Shown here piece after piece: positions 6,926 to 8,977 of a stretch of DNA of 8,977 bases (position 1 is the first letter of the stretch; the number at the start of each line of letters is the position of its first letter). Below the pieces are notes generated by a model, which was not told the origin of the DNA, did no database searches, and was given only the letters and a program-made list of their open reading frames with translations. The stretch covers positions 1 through 8,977 of the forward strand of contig JACCSM010000207.1 of NCBI GenBank assembly GCA_013698525.1. The letters run 5' to 3'. Made by a program: the position numbers and the translations under genes. The DNA is from Rubrobacteraceae bacterium. GTDB taxonomy: Bacteria > Actinomycetota > Rubrobacteria > Rubrobacterales > Rubrobacteraceae.

Positions 6926-7108
6926 ATGGCCGTACCAAAGAAGAAGACGTCACGCGCGCGCAGGAACCAACGCCGGGCGCACCACGCGATCACCGGGCCC
7001 GGCCTCGTCGCCTGCCCCAACTGCGGCCAGCCACACGTACAGCACAGGGTCTGTCCTGAGTGCGGTTACTACAAGGGCCGCACGGTGGTCGCCGTAGAGG
7101 ACATCTAA
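6926..7108 (+). CDS. rpmF: 50S ribosomal protein L32
   Basis: Ribosomal protein L32, a small basic large-subunit protein of 60 residues. It begins [20 protein letters not shown], the hallmark L32 N-terminus, and carries two Cys pairs, C30-P-N-C33 and C43-P-E-C46, forming the zinc ribbon of the four-cysteine L32 type. A near-perfect Shine-Dalgarno AGGAGGT at 6913-6919 lies six bases before the ATG, the strongest in the window and consistent with high expression. It sits 26 bases after DUF177 and 24 before plsX, the widespread DUF177-rpmF-plsX-fabH order. L28 at the other end of the window is also of the zinc-binding type, so this organism does not use zinc-free versions at this locus. Confidence 0.97.
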   Translation: MAVPKKKTSRARRNQRRAHHAITGPGLVACPNCGQPHVQHRVCPECGYYKGRTVVAVEDI

Positions 7109-7132
7109 CCGAATCCCCGATAAGGTCTGCCA

Positions 7133-8146
7133 GTGCGCATCGCGGTAGACGCCCTCGGCGGAGACAACGCCCCTCGGGAGGTCGTCGCCGGCGCCCTCTC
7201 CGCTGCGAGGGACTTGTTGCACGACGAGCTGTTGCTCGTCGGGAAGCCCGACTCCGTCGAGCCCGAGGTTGGCCCGGATCCCCCAGCGAACGTCTCGGTG
7301 CGGTCCTCGGGGGAAGCCGTGGGGATGGACGAGGAGCCTACGGCGACCTTGAGGGCCAATCCGGACGCCAGCGTCGCGGTCGCAGCCAGGATGGTTCGCG
7401 AGGGTGAGGCCGACGCGTTGTTCTCGGCTGGGAACACCGGAGCCACGGTGGCGGCGGCGTTGCTCAGGATAGGACGCATCGAGGGATGCCGCAGGCCTGC
7501 GATCGCCACGGTGCTCCCTTTCCATTCGCCCATGTTGCTACTCGATGCCGGGGCCACCGTCTCCTGCAGGCCGCAAGACCTCCTGAATTTCGCTATTCTT
7601 GGCGGTGTGCTCGCGAAACGTTACTTCGGGTTGGACGGGGAGGCGCGGGTCGGACTCCTCAACGTCGGCGAGGAGCCAGGGAAGGGCAACGATCTCGCCA
7701 AAGAGGCGCACCGTCTCCTGGACGAGTCGGGGATCCGTTTCGTCGGGAACGTGGAGGGTAGAGACATCGCTAGCGGGGTGGCTGACGTGCTCGTAACGGA
7801 CGGCTTTACGGGCAACATCGTCCTCAAGACGGCCGAGGGGGTGGCGCGTGAGATCCTCAGCATGGTCCGCTCGGCGATGACGGGCGATGTTCTGAGCAAG
7901 CTCGCCGCTGGTATCCTTCGTCCGCGGCTTCTGGGGGTGAGGGACACGGTGGACCCCGAGAACTACGGGGGTTCATTCCTGCTCGGCGTCAGGGGCTCGG
8001 TCGTAATCGGCCACGGGAACTCGGAAGCCGCGGGCGTCGAGAATGCGATCCTCGGTATCTCGCTCACGGGCGCCGGCCTGACCGAGGAACTGCAGCGAGC
8101 GCTCTCCGCGCAAAGTTTACGCGTCTCGGAAGGCGGATCGGCTTGA
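7133..8146 (+). CDS. plsX: Phosphate acyltransferase PlsX
   Basis: PlsX, 337 residues (usual length about 330-350), converts acyl-ACP and phosphate reversibly to acyl-phosphate, the donor for PlsY in the first step of phospholipid synthesis; it is a peripheral membrane-associated enzyme. The N-terminus [14 protein letters not shown] is the family signature with the usual Met of DAMGGD as Leu. Further blocks are [44 protein letters not shown], the strongly conserved [10 protein letters not shown], and [19 protein letters not shown] near the end. The start is GTG 7133 with AAGGT at 7122-7126 six bases upstream. The stop TGA overlaps the fabH TTG (TTGA), indicating coupled translation. Besides supplying de novo phospholipid synthesis, PlsX could convert acyl-phosphate from the upstream FakA/FakB pair into acyl-ACP. 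Confidence 0.97.
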   Translation: MRIAVDALGGDNAPREVVAGALSAARDLLHDELLLVGKPDSVEPEVGPDPPANVSVRSSGEAVGMDEEPTATLRANPDASVAVAARMVREGEADALFSAGNTGATVAAALLRIGRIEGCRRPAIATVLPFHSPMLLLDAGATVSCRPQDLLNFAILGGVLAKRYFGLDGEARVGLLNVGEEPGKGNDLAKEAHRLLDESGIRFVGNVEGRDIASGVADVLVTDGFTGNIVLKTAEGVAREILSMVRSAMTGDVLSKLAAGILRPRLLGVRDTVDPENYGGSFLLGVRGSVVIGHGNSEAAGVENAILGISLTGAGLTEELQRALSAQSLRVSEGGSA

Positions 8147-8977
8147 CAGGTAGTGCTGTCGGCAGGATCGTCGGCGTCGGCAGGGCTCTCGGGGGCAGGA
8201 TCGTTACCAACGGCGACCTGGAAGGCGTACTTGACACCACGGACGACTGGATCTCGACCCGTACGGGAATCAAAGCGCGCCACTTTGTCGCTGAAGGCGA
8301 GAACGCCGCTACGCTAGCCGTAGAGGCGTCGAGGAAGGCCATCGAGCACGCCGGGGTGGATGGCGGGTCGGTCGACCTCGTCATCTGCGGCACCTCGACG
8401 GCGCCGGAGTCCATGCCCTCGGTCGCGTGTCTGGTTGGGGAGGAGATCGGGGCCCCAGGCGCCGGCGCGATGGACCTTGCCGCAGCGTGTGCTGGGTTCT
8501 CTTACGCCGCCGCCGTCGCTTCATCCATGCTCCACTCTGGGGCGGCCGGAAGGGTTTTGCTCATCGGGGCGGACGCCATGAGCACCATCGTCGACCCAGG
8601 GGATCGCTCGACGGCCGTCCTTTTCGGCGACGGTGCCGGCGCGGTCGTACTCGACGCCGGCGACGGGGACTCGGGTTTTGTAGACCACATCCTCGGGGCC
8701 GACGGCAGCGGGGCTGCTCTCGGGCGGGCCGGCCACCCGGGCGACCACGAGAAGCTCTTCCAGAACGGCCGCGAGGTCTTCAAGTTCGCCGTCAAGATAC
8801 TGCCCGAGATGGTCGAGAAGCTCCTCTCCCGCAACGGACTCTCGCCCGAGGAGGTCCAGTACGTCATACCCCACCAGGCAAATGCACGCATAATACGCTC
8901 CGCGATACGGAAGATGGAGATACCCGAGGACAGGGTCGTGATCAACCTCGACAGGTTCGGGAATACTTCGGCGGCGA
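8143..8977 (+). CDS. fabH: 3-oxoacyl-ACP synthase III, 3' end beyond window
   Basis: FabH (KAS III) condenses an acyl-CoA primer with malonyl-ACP to start type II fatty acid synthesis. The window holds 278 codons plus one base and the frame stays open to the edge; full-length FabH is about 310-330 residues. The complete catalytic triad is visible: C116 in [11 protein letters not shown]244 in PHQANARI and N274 in [16 protein letters not shown] near residues 34-43 and [10 protein letters not shown] are other family blocks. The start is TTG 8143, overlapping the plsX stop, with GGAAGG about nine bases upstream; no ATG or GTG in frame lies nearby and this start gives a normal FabH N-terminus. The sequence does not show whether the primer is straight or branched. 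Adjacent plsX makes a lipid-synthesis pair as in many bacteria. Confidence 0.96.
   Translation, partial: MTGSAVGRIVGVGRALGGRIVTNGDLEGVLDTTDDWISTRTGIKARHFVAEGENAATLAVEASRKAIEHAGVDGGSVDLVICGTSTAPESMPSVACLVGEEIGAPGAGAMDLAAACAGFSYAAAVASSMLHSGAAGRVLLIGADAMSTIVDPGDRSTAVLFGDGAGAVVLDAGDGDSGFVDHILGADGSGAALGRAGHPGDHEKLFQNGREVFKFAVKILPEMVEKLLSRNGLSPEEVQYVIPHQANARIIRSAIRKMEIPEDRVVINLDRFGNTSAA

Noticed and set aside
1..8977. Novel mobile, defence or CRISPR system
   Set aside because: Every sizeable coding region is a recognisable housekeeping gene, gaps are at most 171 bases, and no repeats, integrase, transposase or array structure is visible.

Overview
The window comes from a high-G+C bacterium, most likely an actinobacterium and plausibly a Rubrobacter-like lineage. 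The support is the gene order (recG, rsmD, coaD, a SepIVA-type coiled-coil gene, a DUF177 gene, rpmF), the frequent non-ATG starts (GTG for rpmB, degV and plsX; TTG for the rsmD-coaD ORF and fabH), and heavy use of AGG (Arg) and ATA (Ile) despite the high G+C. The genus is an inference from style and synteny, not from a search.

Layout. Bases 1-207 carry the 5' part of rpmB (ribosomal protein L28) on the minus strand. Bases 208-378 are a divergent intergenic region with candidate control elements. From 379 to the window end every gene is on the plus strand and tightly packed: fakA-like kinase (379-1956), degV/fakB-like fatty-acid-binding protein (1953-2768), recG (about 2749-4893), one ORF encoding both RsmD and CoaD (4898-5944), a SepIVA/DivIVA-like coiled-coil gene (5966-6421), DUF177/YceD (6441-6899), rpmF/L32 (6926-7108), plsX (7133-8146) and the first 278 codons of fabH (8143-8977, open at the window end). 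Gaps are at most 26 bases, and fakA/degV, degV/recG and plsX/fabH overlap, so this looks like one operon or a chain of coupled ones. I see no tRNA, rRNA, insertion sequence, CRISPR array or convincing terminator.

How the genes fit together. FakA and a DegV-family FakB would phosphorylate exogenous fatty acids to acyl-phosphates. PlsX interconverts acyl-ACP and acyl-phosphate for phospholipid synthesis, and FabH starts fatty acid elongation from acyl-CoA and malonyl-ACP. CoaD makes dephospho-CoA, feeding CoA and the ACP prosthetic group. So lipid and CoA genes surround a ribosome/genome-maintenance core (L28, L32, RsmD, DUF177, RecG) and one envelope/division gene.

This is mostly a conserved housekeeping neighbourhood, and I do not see a new mobile or defence system. 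The best second looks are the uninterrupted RsmD-CoaD reading frame, a DUF177 protein that has lost nearly all its usual cysteines, a Gly-to-Cys change in RecG helicase motif VI, and the grouping of FakA/FakB with PlsX/FabH.
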